The position numbers and the translations under genes are program-made. A stretch of DNA of 64,000 bases from UBA4802 sp964509195 (lineage in GTDB: Bacteria; Spirochaetota; UBA4802; UB4802). The notes below the pieces were generated by a model. That model searched no databases. It was not told where the DNA came from and was given only the letters and a program-made list of their open reading frames with translations. Below are positions 8,534 through 17,328 of the stretch, piece after piece. Location: assembly GCA_964509195.1 (NCBI GenBank), contig CAZDWJ010000006.1, positions 62,001 through 126,000 of the forward strand. The letters are read 5' to 3'. The number at the start of each line of letters is the position of its first letter. Position 1 is the first letter of the stretch.

Positions 8534-11269
8534 ATGCATACTGTTCATTTACTTTATCAGGATGAGTATAATGAAACAACAAGCAAAACATCTGATAGAG
8601 CAATTTTAGAATATATAGCTCACCACTCGTTTACACCTGACAGCCGCTTTTTGCTTAAAACCGAAAGTTTTGTTCTTTCAAGTGCGTATGCAAATAACAA
8701 GATGCTATCGCTTTCCAATTCACGTACACGCATTTTGCCACACCAGGTGGAAAGCACATATACAATCGTCAATTCGCTGCACAAGCGCTTTTTGATTGCT
8801 GATGAAGTTGGCTTAGGAAAAACAATTGAAGCGGGCCTTGTTATAAAGGAACTATCGTACCGCTATAATTTTGATAGAGTATGCATTGTGTGCCCTGCAA
8901 GCCTGCAGTACCAGTGGCAGCATGAGATGAAAAGCAAATTCAATGAGGAGTTTACGATAGTTGATAAAAAAATATATCATAGGTACAAAGGCAACCCCTG
9001 GCAACTGGATAAAATTATTTGTTCAATTGATTTTATTAAAAACCGAAACTTTGCTGCAAGCTTATCGCAGGCTATGTGGGATACAGTTGTTATTGATGAA
9101 GCACACAGGTTACGGCGTGATGCTCTCACCCAAACAAAATCATATCAGGTAGCTGAATTACTGGCACAAAATAGTAAGGCGTTACTACTATTATCGGCAA
9201 CGCCATTCAGGGGCAAGTTGGAGGAACTCTATTATCTGTTATCGCTTCTTGATAAAAATCTTTTAGGTCCGTTGCACGGCTTTCAAGAAAAATACTGTGT
9301 ACCGGACGCAGACCTTGCGCCACTGAAAGAAAAGATTTCTCAGGTTGTTATACGGAGAACAAAGCGCGATGTTGGTGGATTCACAAAACGGCTTGCAAAG
9401 ACCATACGCTTTGAACTGTACCCGGAAGAGCGTGTACTGTATGATACAACCACTGAGTATGTTGCTGACCAGTTTAACAAGGCAATGCAGACAGAGAACC
9501 GTGCAATTGGCTTTGTTATGACGGTGTTTCAGAAGCTTCTGGATTCATCTTCATATGCGCTGCTGTGTGCGTTGAAAAAAAGGTACGAATATTTAACAGG
9601 GCTCAAAGAAAAAAAGACACAACCTGCACTTCACTGGCGCAAGATGGATGATGATGCGATTGAAGATGTTGATGCCGTAATTACAGTTGAAAGTGCTGAG
9701 CTTGAAGATGAGATAGCAACCTTGCAGCGACTTATAGAAATGGCAATGAGTGTAACACGCAACAAAAAGGCCGAAAAACTTCTCCAGCTTGTAAAAAAAT
9801 TGAAGGCAGAAAAGCACCAGAAGATTCTTATTTTCACTCAGTTCAGGACTACGCAGGAATACTTAACTCAGGTGCTACAGAACTACAAAGTTGTGCTGTT
9901 TCATGGTTCGCTTGGTCGTGATGAAAAGGAGTCAGCGATTGAATCATTTAAAAATGATGCTGAAATATTAATTTGTACCGAAGCTGGCGGCGAAGGGCGC
10001 AACCTGCAATTTTGTAATGTGCTTATTAATTATGACCTGCCGTGGTCGCCTCTTAAAGTTGAACAGCGTATTGGACGTATTCACCGTTTTGGTCAAAGCA
10101 GCAATGTCATAATCTATAACTTTGCAACAAAAAATACTGTTGCCGAACGCGTCCTTGAGGTGCTCAATCATAAGCTTAAATTGTTTGAAGAATCGCTGGG
10201 TACGCCTGATGTTATTTTAGGTGATATCACCGATGAGCGCTTCTTTAACAGAATTTTCATGGAGCTTATTGCAGGATTGAAAAATAAGCGCCTGTTGACA
10301 AAGGACATTGACACTCACATACAGAAAGCTAAAGACAGCTACAGCAAGTTGCAGGAACTGACCGTTGCGCGCAAAATTGACATGAATTTTGATAAATACT
10401 ATGAAATCACCATGCAGGAGCGTGAGTTTTCCAATGCCCGCATCGAGCAGTTTGTGAATGAATTGAAAAGAATTGATGAATCATTTACACAGTGTATCTC
10501 AGAAGCAAATCCCAGAAACAAATTGTACTTTGTGCGGCAAAACCCTGTTACCGGTGCAGCAATAAATAAATATGGGACGTTCAACAGCCAGATTGCACTG
10601 GAAAATGAGGCACTGGAATTTTTAGCGTTTGGGCATCCGCTTGTTGACTATAGCATCACAAAATGTAAGGAACATGAATTTGGAGGGCTTGCAGGCATAA
10701 AGGAGATTACGTGCCCGTATGATTGCTGTGGTTTGATTTTTCACTATCTTTTGACACTGCATGCAAAAGAAACGGTGCAGCATATTGTGCCGGTATTTTT
10801 GTCAAAGGACATTCTGAACCAGGCTGTGGTGGATGATATTGAACTGGAGGCATTGCGTCAGTATGGTCGCGCTGTGAGTGTTGCGGATGATGTGGTGAGG
10901 GAATATTCCTGCAATATAGAGTATTACTATGAGCTATCGCACACACGCCTTAAAAAAAAGGTATTGGCGATAGTTACTGAAATAAAGGAATCCTTACATC
11001 TTAGTATTGACCCGTACATCGAAAGTGTAAACCAGCACTACCGTCAGGAGATAGACTATTTGTGTAAACGGCTTGAATGGCAACAGTGTCAGCAGAAATG
11101 GTACGGCAAGGATATGCACAGCGCCATAACTAGGACAAAAAATATGATGGAAAAAATAGAAAATGAGTATTACGAGCGCATGAGCCACTATAAAGGCTAC
11201 GGTGATATCAGATGGGAAACCACACTTATAAATGCAGGAATATTAATCTCCAGGCCGGCCTTATTTTAA
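8534..11269 (+). CDS. SNF2/RapA-type DEAH helicase
   Basis: A 911-residue superfamily 2 ATPase. Walker A is DEVGLGKTIEAG (GLGKT at 93-97), Walker B is DEAH at 188-191, motif III is LLLSATPFRG, and motif VI QRIGRIHRFGQ lies near 511-521. About 350 C-terminal residues follow without a recognised nuclease or methylase domain. The layout resembles RapA/HepA and related SNF2 proteins that remodel nucleic acid-protein complexes such as stalled RNA polymerase. SNF2 helicases also occur in some defence systems (DrmD of DISARM), but no partner methylase or nuclease is present here, so a general housekeeping role is favoured. Its 3' end overlaps the opposing PilZ gene by 9 bases. Confidence 0.85.
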   Translation: MHTVHLLYQDEYNETTSKTSDRAILEYIAHHSFTPDSRFLLKTESFVLSSAYANNKMLSLSNSRTRILPHQVESTYTIVNSLHKRFLIADEVGLGKTIEAGLVIKELSYRYNFDRVCIVCPASLQYQWQHEMKSKFNEEFTIVDKKIYHRYKGNPWQLDKIICSIDFIKNRNFAASLSQAMWDTVVIDEAHRLRRDALTQTKSYQVAELLAQNSKALLLLSATPFRGKLEELYYLLSLLDKNLLGPLHGFQEKYCVPDADLAPLKEKISQVVIRRTKRDVGGFTKRLAKTIRFELYPEERVLYDTTTEYVADQFNKAMQTENRAIGFVMTVFQKLLDSSSYALLCALKKRYEYLTGLKEKKTQPALHWRKMDDDAIEDVDAVITVESAELEDEIATLQRLIEMAMSVTRNKKAEKLLQLVKKLKAEKHQKILIFTQFRTTQEYLTQVLQNYKVVLFHGSLGRDEKESAIESFKNDAEILICTEAGGEGRNLQFCNVLINYDLPWSPLKVEQRIGRIHRFGQSSNVIIYNFATKNTVAERVLEVLNHKLKLFEESLGTPDVILGDITDERFFNRIFMELIAGLKNKRLLTKDIDTHIQKAKDSYSKLQELTVARKIDMNFDKYYEITMQEREFSNARIEQFVNELKRIDESFTQCISEANPRNKLYFVRQNPVTGAAINKYGTFNSQIALENEALEFLAFGHPLVDYSITKCKEHEFGGLAGIKEITCPYDCCGLIFHYLLTLHAKETVQHIVPVFLSKDILNQAVVDDIELEALRQYGRAVSVADDVVREYSCNIEYYYELSHTRLKKKVLAIVTEIKESLHLSIDPYIESVNQHYRQEIDYLCKRLEWQQCQQKWYGKDMHSAITRTKNMMEKIENEYYERMSHYKGYGDIRWETTLINAGILISRPALF

Positions 11270-11572
11270 TATATTCTTTAGCTTATCAATTTCTTTACTA
11301 GTAGGAATAAATTGAATTCCCATGCCAGCTTTTTTGTCACCTTCTTCCTGTTTGCGTATCCAGCGTACGGTGCCTTTGAGTGTAATAGTTTCTTCTGGTG
11401 AAAGGTATACTTCTATGTCAACAGTACTACCGGGATGCACTGGCTCAGGCGTTGAAATAAACATCCCGCCTTCGCTGATATCGTGCGCGGTACTAAAGGT
11501 AACGCCTTCCATGCTCTCGACTACCGATTTGCATTTTTTTGAAACGCGGTTATATTTTCGTTTTTCTGCCAT
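11261..11572 (-). CDS. PilZ-domain c-di-GMP-binding protein
   Basis: A single PilZ domain of 103 residues with both nucleotide-binding motifs intact: RxxxR at residues 5-9 (RKYNR) and DxSxxG at 31-36 (DISEGG). It should bind cyclic di-GMP and relay it to an unknown partner in motility, adhesion or secretion. No other domain is fused. It lies tail-to-tail with the helicase gene and is probably transcribed alone. Confidence 0.92.
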   Translation of the reverse strand: MAEKRKYNRVSKKCKSVVESMEGVTFSTAHDISEGGMFISTPEPVHPGSTVDIEVYLSPEETITLKGTVRWIRKQEEGDKKAGMGIQFIPTSKEIDKLKNILK

Positions 11573-11899
11573 AACTGCCTTCCTTGTGTGATGTTAGGAT
11601 GAATTATATTGCTGTATTGTATATGATATGTAATGAGATTGCAATAAAAATTTTTTCTTGTAGATTTGCTTATACTGATTGTTTCACATTCAAAATAAGT
11701 TAAGAAGGAAAGGCGTGATTCAAAAAATTTTATTTTTGTTATTTTTTAAATATGAGTATAGGCAGCGATTAGTATAGTCAAAAAGTATACATGTATGAAT
11801 GTGATAACAAAGATAAAGCGCGCAAATAAAATGATTGCAAATGTTGCTGGCAGTTTTAAGGTATACATGACATTACCTTAGAACTAACCAGGAGCACTC
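11573..11899. other. AT-rich intergenic region
   Basis: About 327 bases between two divergent genes, so it must hold both promoters. No clear consensus promoter, RNA or repeat is seen apart from a short GTATACATGTAT-type palindromic run near 11786-11796. Confidence 0.4.
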
Positions 11900-12499
11900 G
11901 TGCGTATATTCTATTCATACAAAAAAATATTGTTCCCTCATTGCGGCATAACAGTGCCCATTAAAAGAAAATGGATAGCGCAACGCTATGCTCAGGGAGA
12001 CAGGGTTATTGTGTATCCAGTTAAATCGGTGCGGGATTATTTTTCCATGAATAATGTAGGCGTGCTTGCAGAGGTGCTGAAAGTGGAGCTATCGGGCAGC
12101 ATGTATTTGTTGTCGTTAAAAGGGCTAAAGCGTGTAAAGATACTTAAACGGCAGGGATTGTGGGATTGCCAGTATACAGAAGTAGATAAGATACAAACAG
12201 TAAAGACCGATATGGCAGAAAAGATAAGAAAAAAAGCACAGGAGTTAATATTTTTGATTAATGTTGATGAGTCGGACAAGCTGATTCATCTTTTAAATTA
12301 TATTTCCGATGGGGCGCAACTTACAGATTTTATTGCAAATTATTTCATACTGGACTATGATGAACGAATACTATTGCTTAACACAATAGATGTCAAACAA
12401 CGCATCACAAAGATAATAGCGCTTTTAACTGAACTGATTACGGGCATAAAGAAAAAAAGGGAGAGCGAGATACATGAAAAAGAAAATATACCAGGATGA
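11900..12499 (+). CDS. Stand-alone Lon N-terminal-domain protein
   Basis: A 199-residue protein whose first about 190 residues match the Lon substrate-binding (LON N, PF02190) fold: an N-terminal beta sandwich with VIVYPVK and VGVLAEVLKVE, then a helical bundle ending near DVKQRITKIIALL. The ATPase and protease domains of Lon are absent. Stand-alone versions are widespread but poorly understood; substrate binding or adaptor function is inferred. AGGAG at 11890-11894 supports the GTG start at 11900. The end overlaps the next gene by 26 bases, indicating an operon. Confidence 0.8.
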   Translation: MRIFYSYKKILFPHCGITVPIKRKWIAQRYAQGDRVIVYPVKSVRDYFSMNNVGVLAEVLKVELSGSMYLLSLKGLKRVKILKRQGLWDCQYTEVDKIQTVKTDMAEKIRKKAQELIFLINVDESDKLIHLLNYISDGAQLTDFIANYFILDYDERILLLNTIDVKQRITKIIALLTELITGIKKKRESEIHEKENIPG

Positions 12500-12938
12500 G
12501 GTGCTGTACACCATTGCGTGGTCGCAGGTGTATAAGTTTGATAAATACTCAATAACCAAGATTATTCCTGAGCTGGCAGGCATTGTAGCCATAATGGAAA
12601 AGCCAAGTGAGGAAACATACCACTATGTGTTGTTCTACAGCTGCTGGCGCGATGGAATGCGGCTAGGTCTTAAGAATTTACTTGACCCAATTTTTACACG
12701 GCACCCGGAGCTGGCAAAAGCTATGGAAGGCAGGGAATTGTGGTACAAATATACAGCAGTGGATTCCAATCCGTTTGATTTACAGGATATTCTGTGGTGG
12801 CTGATTCAAAATTACCAGTCAGAGCTCAACGATATAGAGAATTACCAGGATTCAAAGCGGTATAAAAATATATATGTGCGTGAAATGGAGCTTGACAAGG
12901 AAACAGTGGTTGAACGCCTACCAAAGTTTGGCTTTTAA
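12474..12938 (+). CDS. Hypothetical protein, co-operonic with Lon-N protein
   Basis: A 154-residue soluble protein with no recognised motif. It is rich in aromatic residues (WSQVYKFDKY, YHYVLFYSCW, LWYKYT) and appears mostly helical in its second half. It overlaps the Lon N-domain gene by 26 bases and has GGGAGAG before the ATG, so translational coupling and a shared process are likely. Its 3' end overlaps the opposing gene by 4 bases. Function unknown. Confidence 0.75.
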   Translation: MKKKIYQDEVLYTIAWSQVYKFDKYSITKIIPELAGIVAIMEKPSEETYHYVLFYSCWRDGMRLGLKNLLDPIFTRHPELAKAMEGRELWYKYTAVDSNPFDLQDILWWLIQNYQSELNDIENYQDSKRYKNIYVREMELDKETVVERLPKFGF

Positions 12939-13534
12939 TTGGCAAGCTTCACATCGTCAAGTGTGTAAATGTGGCTTACGTTTTGCTTCAGTGCCAAAAA
13001 TTCCAGGATAAATTTCAAACGTGCTGCAGCATCTAAAGGTGAGGCAGAAATAGTCTCAATACGTGCTAAAAACTGCTGCATCCTGCGTACATTCTGGGTG
13101 CGCTTTTCTTTATCAGTTTCAAATATATCTTTTTTAAACAAGATATAAGTATCATAAATGGATTTGATAATATTCTCGTTTTCAATAAGGTATGCTATAT
13201 AAAGATTGGTGTCAGAGTTGTGGACATTGCGGGTAAAAAATTTAAGCAACGGCAGAATAATATCAGGGTACAGGTGCTCGTTAATTAGCACTTTTACTTT
13301 GGCTTCCAGTTCTGAATCAATCATGCGCTTAGTAGGGTATGCCAGATGCAGTATAAATGGGTTTCCGCGCTGCACTTTGCTGTACACATAATCAAGAAAG
13401 CGATCAAGTGAGTCTTTACGCTCCATGTCAAGTTCGCCAAATGCACCATCAAGAATATCCTGCGCAATATCCTCAAGTGGACGCCGTTCTTTAAGCAATG
13501 ATTCAATGTCTTTTATTTTCTTTCCCTGTTCCAT
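12935..13534 (-). CDS. Hypothetical helical protein
   Basis: A 199-residue, charged, predominantly helical protein without a signal peptide or recognised domain. It has a lysine/glutamate-rich N-terminus (KIKDIESLLKERRPLEDIAQDIL) and a C-terminal helical stretch ending in LDDVKLAN. It is convergent with the preceding gene and lies 20 bases downstream of mazF on the same strand, so it might be read from the mazEF promoter. Function not recognised. Confidence 0.7.
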   Translation of the reverse strand: MEQGKKIKDIESLLKERRPLEDIAQDILDGAFGELDMERKDSLDRFLDYVYSKVQRGNPFILHLAYPTKRMIDSELEAKVKVLINEHLYPDIILPLLKFFTRNVHNSDTNLYIAYLIENENIIKSIYDTYILFKKDIFETDKEKRTQNVRRMQQFLARIETISASPLDAAARLKFILEFLALKQNVSHIYTLDDVKLAN

Positions 13535-13554
13535 GGGTCTTGATGGTCAATATT

Positions 13555-13878
13555 TTATTCTATAAGCATCTCATGTAAAACAGATTTAATCTTTTTGATA
13601 ATGCTTTTGTTCACAGTCCCTAATTCCTTAATAATCCTTTTTTTGTCAATAGTCCTGATTTGATCAAGTACTATGTATACTGTTTTGTTCTGAAATTTCA
13701 GTTGTACTCTGGTTGGATAACTATGTGATGTAGTGGTCATAGGTGCAATAATGATGGTGCTAATGTTGTTGTTCATTTCATCGGGTGAGATTACAATACA
13801 TGGCCTTGTTTTCTTTATTTCGTGGCCAATCGTTGGATCAAGGTTTACCAGATAAATATGATATTGTTTTATTAACAT
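13555..13878 (-). CDS. mazF: MazF-family endoribonuclease toxin
   Basis: A 107-residue PemK/MazF-like protein. It shows the family's opening IYLVNLDPTIGHEIKKTRPCIVIS and the later VQLKFQNKTVYIVLDQIRTIDKKRI. These toxins cut mRNA at short sequences when freed from their antitoxin. The gene begins 3 bases after the mazE stop, the usual antitoxin-first order. Length is normal and no disabling mutation is visible, so the module looks intact. Confidence 0.93.
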   Translation of the reverse strand: MLIKQYHIYLVNLDPTIGHEIKKTRPCIVISPDEMNNNISTIIIAPMTTTSHSYPTRVQLKFQNKTVYIVLDQIRTIDKKRIIKELGTVNKSIIKKIKSVLHEMLIE

Positions 13879-13881
13879 CGT

Positions 13882-14127
13882 TTACCATTCAAAATCTGGG
13901 GTGTCAATGGAATCATCAATTAATAAAACATCGTGATTATTTTCATGCATTTGTTTGAACTGTTCATCCCATCCTTCACGCGCTTTTTTAGCTGGTTTTA
14001 CTATTATTTTTTTTTCTTTTTCGTCAAACAGCATATCCACAGTTGAAGTGTTGCCCAGTACTTTAAGAATAGTATTTGGTATGCGAATACCTTTTGAGTT
14101 GCCAATCTTTATAATTTTAGTTCTCAT
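13882..14127 (-). CDS. mazE: MazE-family antitoxin
   Basis: An 81-residue protein with an AbrB/MazE swapped-hairpin DNA-binding N-terminus (IIKIGNSKGIRIPNTIL, residues 5-21) and an acidic flexible C-terminus (DVLLIDDSIDTPDFEW) expected to wrap the toxin. It neutralises MazF and, with it, represses the operon. A 15-bp palindrome lies 29 bases upstream of the start and is a candidate autoregulatory site. Confidence 0.92.
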   Translation of the reverse strand: MRTKIIKIGNSKGIRIPNTILKVLGNTSTVDMLFDEKEKKIIVKPAKKAREGWDEQFKQMHENNHDVLLIDDSIDTPDFEW

Positions 14128-14155
14128 ATATTATTCATCCAGAATGAAGTATGGT

Positions 14156-14170
14156 AATTACAATGTAATT
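14156..14170. promoter_or_regulatory. Candidate MazE operator palindrome
   Basis: AATTACAATGTAATT is a perfect inverted repeat around a central base, flanked by GG and CC. It sits upstream of the mazE start, where a toxin-antitoxin autorepressor would bind. Binding is inferred from position only. Confidence 0.4.
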
Positions 14171-14263
14171 CCATAAAATAATTTTAGCAAGCAAAATATT
14201 TTTAAATGATACATGGCATGTGCAATAATAAATGTTTAAAGAAGCATGCTACTAGATATCTTT

Positions 14264-15118
14264 CTAAAATCGCTTCATGACTGATAATTTAATTGCTTCT
14301 TTAAATGATGCATCGCTGTTATATTCATACAAATTAATAACAGCACTGACAAGTGAATACTGATAAAATGTAAACCCTGCCAGCCCAAAAAAGACAAGCT
14401 GAAAATTATTGTCATGCCTGTAACCGCGGTACGCTAATGCTACACAGGTTGCAGTTGAAGCAAGTGACAAAAGACCTGTGAAAATTTTCCCGGTGTAAAA
14501 GTGACCAAACCCCGGGATAAGTAATGAGCCTGAAATGGAAACCCATAACTTCTTTTTAGGGCGCTTGTAGTATTCATCTAAGACGGCTTTGAAATGCTCT
14601 GCTTCATCACGCAGTGCAGTGTTATTGCTGTGTACAAGAAACTGGTCGAGATCTTTTTTTGCATCATCATAGTAATTAAGGAACACTTGAGTATAAATAA
14701 AATTAAGCTTAGCTTCATCTACAAGTTTCCCTTCTTTATACATGGAAAAATATTCCTGGAAATTACGGTATGCAAAAAACGCAGAGCCATCCAGCAGTCG
14801 CATGGTGGCTAAATTGTACAGTGCTTGCTCTCCCCACTGCGTGCTTGCGTATTTACGGTAGCATTCATAAGCAATGTCAGTGGCGCGGTAATAATTGCCG
14901 CCAAAAAAATATGATCGTGACATGATGAGCATGCTACGCGGATATTCGCTTCCATCAGGGTAGCAGTACTGATAGCGCATGCACTCAGTTATGGCATGGT
15001 AATATTCTTTATTGTTACAATGTGTTGCTGCCAGCTCCAGCAGAGGGTCAGCGTTAACGCTTGTGTAAAGCATCCACACACATACTGTCATAAAAAATTT
15101 TTTCACTGCTTCATCCAT
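14264..15118 (-). CDS. Secreted TPR protein with C-terminal double membrane segment
   Basis: A 284-residue protein with an N-terminal signal-like helix (FFMTVCVWMLYTSVNA), TPR-like helices over about residues 25-185, then a C-terminal membrane part. That part contains PGFGHFYTGKIFTGLL and a second hydrophobic helix, a pattern like TM2-type domains (PGxGxxYxG). It is a paralogue of the gene just upstream (same TPR-then-PGxGHxY design). The start overlaps that gene's end by 16 bases, and a later in-frame ATG at 15091 is possible. Third gene of a YidD operon; a role in envelope biogenesis is inferred. Confidence 0.78.
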   Translation of the reverse strand: MDEAVKKFFMTVCVWMLYTSVNADPLLELAATHCNNKEYYHAITECMRYQYCYPDGSEYPRSMLIMSRSYFFGGNYYRATDIAYECYRKYASTQWGEQALYNLATMRLLDGSAFFAYRNFQEYFSMYKEGKLVDEAKLNFIYTQVFLNYYDDAKKDLDQFLVHSNNTALRDEAEHFKAVLDEYYKRPKKKLWVSISGSLLIPGFGHFYTGKIFTGLLSLASTATCVALAYRGYRHDNNFQLVFFGLAGFTFYQYSLVSAVINLYEYNSDASFKEAIKLSVMKRF

Positions 15119-15921
15119 TGTGGTAAAAATTGTTCTGGTTTATAATCTAAATATTCATTATATATTTTTGTGCGATAGTTACTGTTCAAAAGCTCATTGT
15201 AGTGCAACGCACTGGTATATGCTGAATACACATTACCACCATAACCTATGGCGGCAAGTGACCCAAATGTGTACATAAGCCCTTTATTTCCTTTTGCATA
15301 CGAAATGTATGTTGCTGCTGCCAGTACTGCAACAGTAACAATGCTGATAAGGCCGTCTGAATAATGGTGCGCGTAGCAGTGGCCTGCTCCAGGAAAGATT
15401 GCAGAAAGCCCTGCAGCAAGGTATGGATTTTTTGCGTCACGTTTGGCGCTATTCAGCAGGGCAAACATATCCTGAATTGGTTTCAGCACATCGCTGTGTA
15501 ATGTGTAGAACGCTAATGCTTTCTCCCAGTCGTAGTGAGCGACATGCACGGCCAGCACATTTTTATACACAAGCATTTGCTGCTGTGGTTCGCGGTTGCT
15601 ATCGCACATGGAAAGAGTGTGCAGCGCGTTGTCATATTGGTGCAGCAATGAGTAAATATGCGCCAGAAGAAGGTAGTGCTGCATGCCTTTATCAGGTTTG
15701 TTGTGCAATACTGTTGCAGCTTCATTGAGTCTGTTGCCCTTATAATAACAGTAGGCAATACTGTAGTCCATATCAGCGCCTGACATCATGCTGTAGCGGC
15801 GCAACTCTGATATGCACTGATAATATTCCTTTTGAGCGTAAAGCATGGCAATATAATTTTGTTGGGCGCTATTTCCCGGATTGTTTATCATTAACGATAT
15901 AATAAATGGAACAACTAGCAT
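15103..15921 (-). CDS. Secreted TPR protein with C-terminal double membrane segment (paralogue)
   Basis: A 272-residue protein with a hydrophobic N-terminus (LVVPFIISLMI), TPR-like helices to about residue 160, and a membrane segment beginning PGAGHCYAHHYSDGLISI, followed by a second helix. It has the same order of parts as the downstream gene, suggesting tandem duplication. The ATG at 15921 lies 5 bases after the yidD stop, so it is translationally coupled. Family function is not known to me. Confidence 0.78.
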   Translation of the reverse strand: MLVVPFIISLMINNPGNSAQQNYIAMLYAQKEYYQCISELRRYSMMSGADMDYSIAYCYYKGNRLNEAATVLHNKPDKGMQHYLLLAHIYSLLHQYDNALHTLSMCDSNREPQQQMLVYKNVLAVHVAHYDWEKALAFYTLHSDVLKPIQDMFALLNSAKRDAKNPYLAAGLSAIFPGAGHCYAHHYSDGLISIVTVAVLAAATYISYAKGNKGLMYTFGSLAAIGYGGNVYSAYTSALHYNELLNSNYRTKIYNEYLDYKPEQFLPQWMKQ

Positions 15922-15926
15922 GGCAC

Positions 15927-16325
15927 TTACTTAGATATATGCTGTGGCAAGGGGTCGCGGCCAGGCATTGAATATGGATTGCAGCGTATGAGGCGGTCCC
16001 CTGCTAAAAAGCCACCCACAATGAAACCATACCGCATGACTGCCTGCCTTCCGTATTCAGAGCAGGTTGGGTGAAAACGGCAGTTTGGCCCATCCTGCGG
16101 AGATACAATAACCTGAAACAGGCGAATGAAAAAGTATCCAATAGCCTTAGCAGCGTTGTGTACACGTGGTGTTGTGTGCTGGCGCCTTTGCGTTTCAGCA
16201 GGGATAGCAACATCTGCATCCCATGGAGGGAAGTCAGCATATATTGGAGTTGAGGCGATTAAACACAAAATAATCAAAATTTTTTTTACTCGTAGTTGCC
16301 ATTTACAACTGCATTGTTTATGCAC
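15927..16325 (-). CDS. yidD: YidD-family protein with added signal peptide
   Basis: The YidD (haemolytic/DUF37) domain is clear in residues about 65-128: FFIRLFQVIVSPQDGPNCRF, HPTCSEYG, and GDRLIRCNPYSMPGRDPLP. In most bacteria YidD is a 70-85 residue cytoplasmic-face protein beside yidC and rnpA that aids membrane insertion. Here the protein is 132 residues, starts with a basic region plus a secretion-type helix (ILIILCLIASTPIYA), and sits away from yidC in an operon with two TPR/membrane proteins. AAAGGAG supports a GTG start at 16325. A distinct envelope role is inferred. Confidence 0.88.
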   Translation of the reverse strand: MHKQCSCKWQLRVKKILIILCLIASTPIYADFPPWDADVAIPAETQRRQHTTPRVHNAAKAIGYFFIRLFQVIVSPQDGPNCRFHPTCSEYGRQAVMRYGFIVGGFLAGDRLIRCNPYSMPGRDPLPQHISK

Positions 16326-16408
16326 ATTGTCTCCTTTAATATTTATTATAGTATACTAATCAATTTTTTTATACACTTTCTTTTGTACAGGCGGCAACAA
16401 AAAAATTA

Positions 16409-17029
16409 CTACAGGTAATACCGCTTCTGCTCTGCTACCGTGCTTTTTGGGAAGCGACCGTAATGGTGCCCTGGCCATATAATAGTATTATCAGGAAACG
16501 ATAGTATCCGGTAAATTGATTCCATTATCTGCTTATATGAGCCACCGAGCAAATCGGTGCGCCCCATGCCTTCAGTAAACAGTGTATCACCGGTAAAGAT
16601 ATGCCCTGGAGTGTACAGGCAAATACTGCCCGGTGTGTGTCCCGGTGTATGGATTACTTCAAGCGTTTCGTTGCCAAATTGTATGGTATCACCATCGCGT
16701 ACTGTGCGTATGGGTTTTGGCGATGCACTTCCCTTATTGAAGCGTGCCATAAGACGGTTTGTTATGCCGGTTAACTGGTCCATATCAGCTTCATGGATAA
16801 GTAGCTCTGCACCGGTAAGCTCTATCATTTTACTGTTGCCTGAAGTATGGTCAAAGTGGCCATGAGTATTAACGATATATTTCACACGGGCATTATGATG
16901 CTGTATTGCCTGCATGATGTCGTCATAATCACCAGCCGGATCAATGAGCACTGCTTCTTTTGAGTTTTCACATACTAAAAGATAGCAGAAGACATCCATG
17001 GCGGAAACAAGGAGTTGTTCAATAATCAT
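16409..17029 (-). CDS. Metallo-beta-lactamase-fold hydrolase (glyoxalase II-like)
   Basis: A 206-residue MBL-fold enzyme with the full metal site: THGHFDH near residues 55-61, HTPGHTPGS near 127-135, FTGDTLF near 145-151, and PGHHYG near 189-194. Proteins of this size and pattern are often called hydroxyacylglutathione hydrolase-like, but no glutathione gene is visible here, so the natural thioester substrate is open. It is monocistronic on the minus strand. Confidence 0.85.
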   Translation of the reverse strand: MIIEQLLVSAMDVFCYLLVCENSKEAVLIDPAGDYDDIMQAIQHHNARVKYIVNTHGHFDHTSGNSKMIELTGAELLIHEADMDQLTGITNRLMARFNKGSASPKPIRTVRDGDTIQFGNETLEVIHTPGHTPGSICLYTPGHIFTGDTLFTEGMGRTDLLGGSYKQIMESIYRILSFPDNTIIWPGHHYGRFPKSTVAEQKRYYL

Positions 17030-17328
17030 ACGTTGTTATTCCTTCATAAAAAATATTCACGATCAATTCCAAAATAAAATATATGAAAATAATATACCAT
17101 CTTGTACATCCCCGCCGAAGGTAGCAAGGATGTACGCTTTATTTATTGATAAATAATTTAAGTAATTATTAGTGAAAAATATTAGTAATAATTAAGCAAT
17201 ACTTTTCTTTGGCAAGTCTAATTTCTTCGTAATGTATGGTACTGGCCAATGTAATTTAGGGTTGTCCCAAAGAAAAGCGCCTTTATATTACGTGTAATAC
17301 AAAGCAAATATTATACAAGAACATTTTA
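17030..17328. other. Intergenic region with two inverted repeats
   Basis: GTACATCC (17104-17111) pairs with GGATGTAC (17128-17135). Separately, CTTTTCTTTGG (17202-17212) pairs with CCAAAGAAAAG (17267-17277). Neither is followed by a clean T-run in the direction of the flanking minus-strand genes, so terminator function is uncertain. No gene is seen. Confidence 0.4.

Noticed and set aside
8534..11269. Defence-system helicase (DISARM/BREX-like)
   Set aside because: No methylase, nuclease or other defence gene is adjacent; the RapA-like layout and the stable neighbourhood favour housekeeping.
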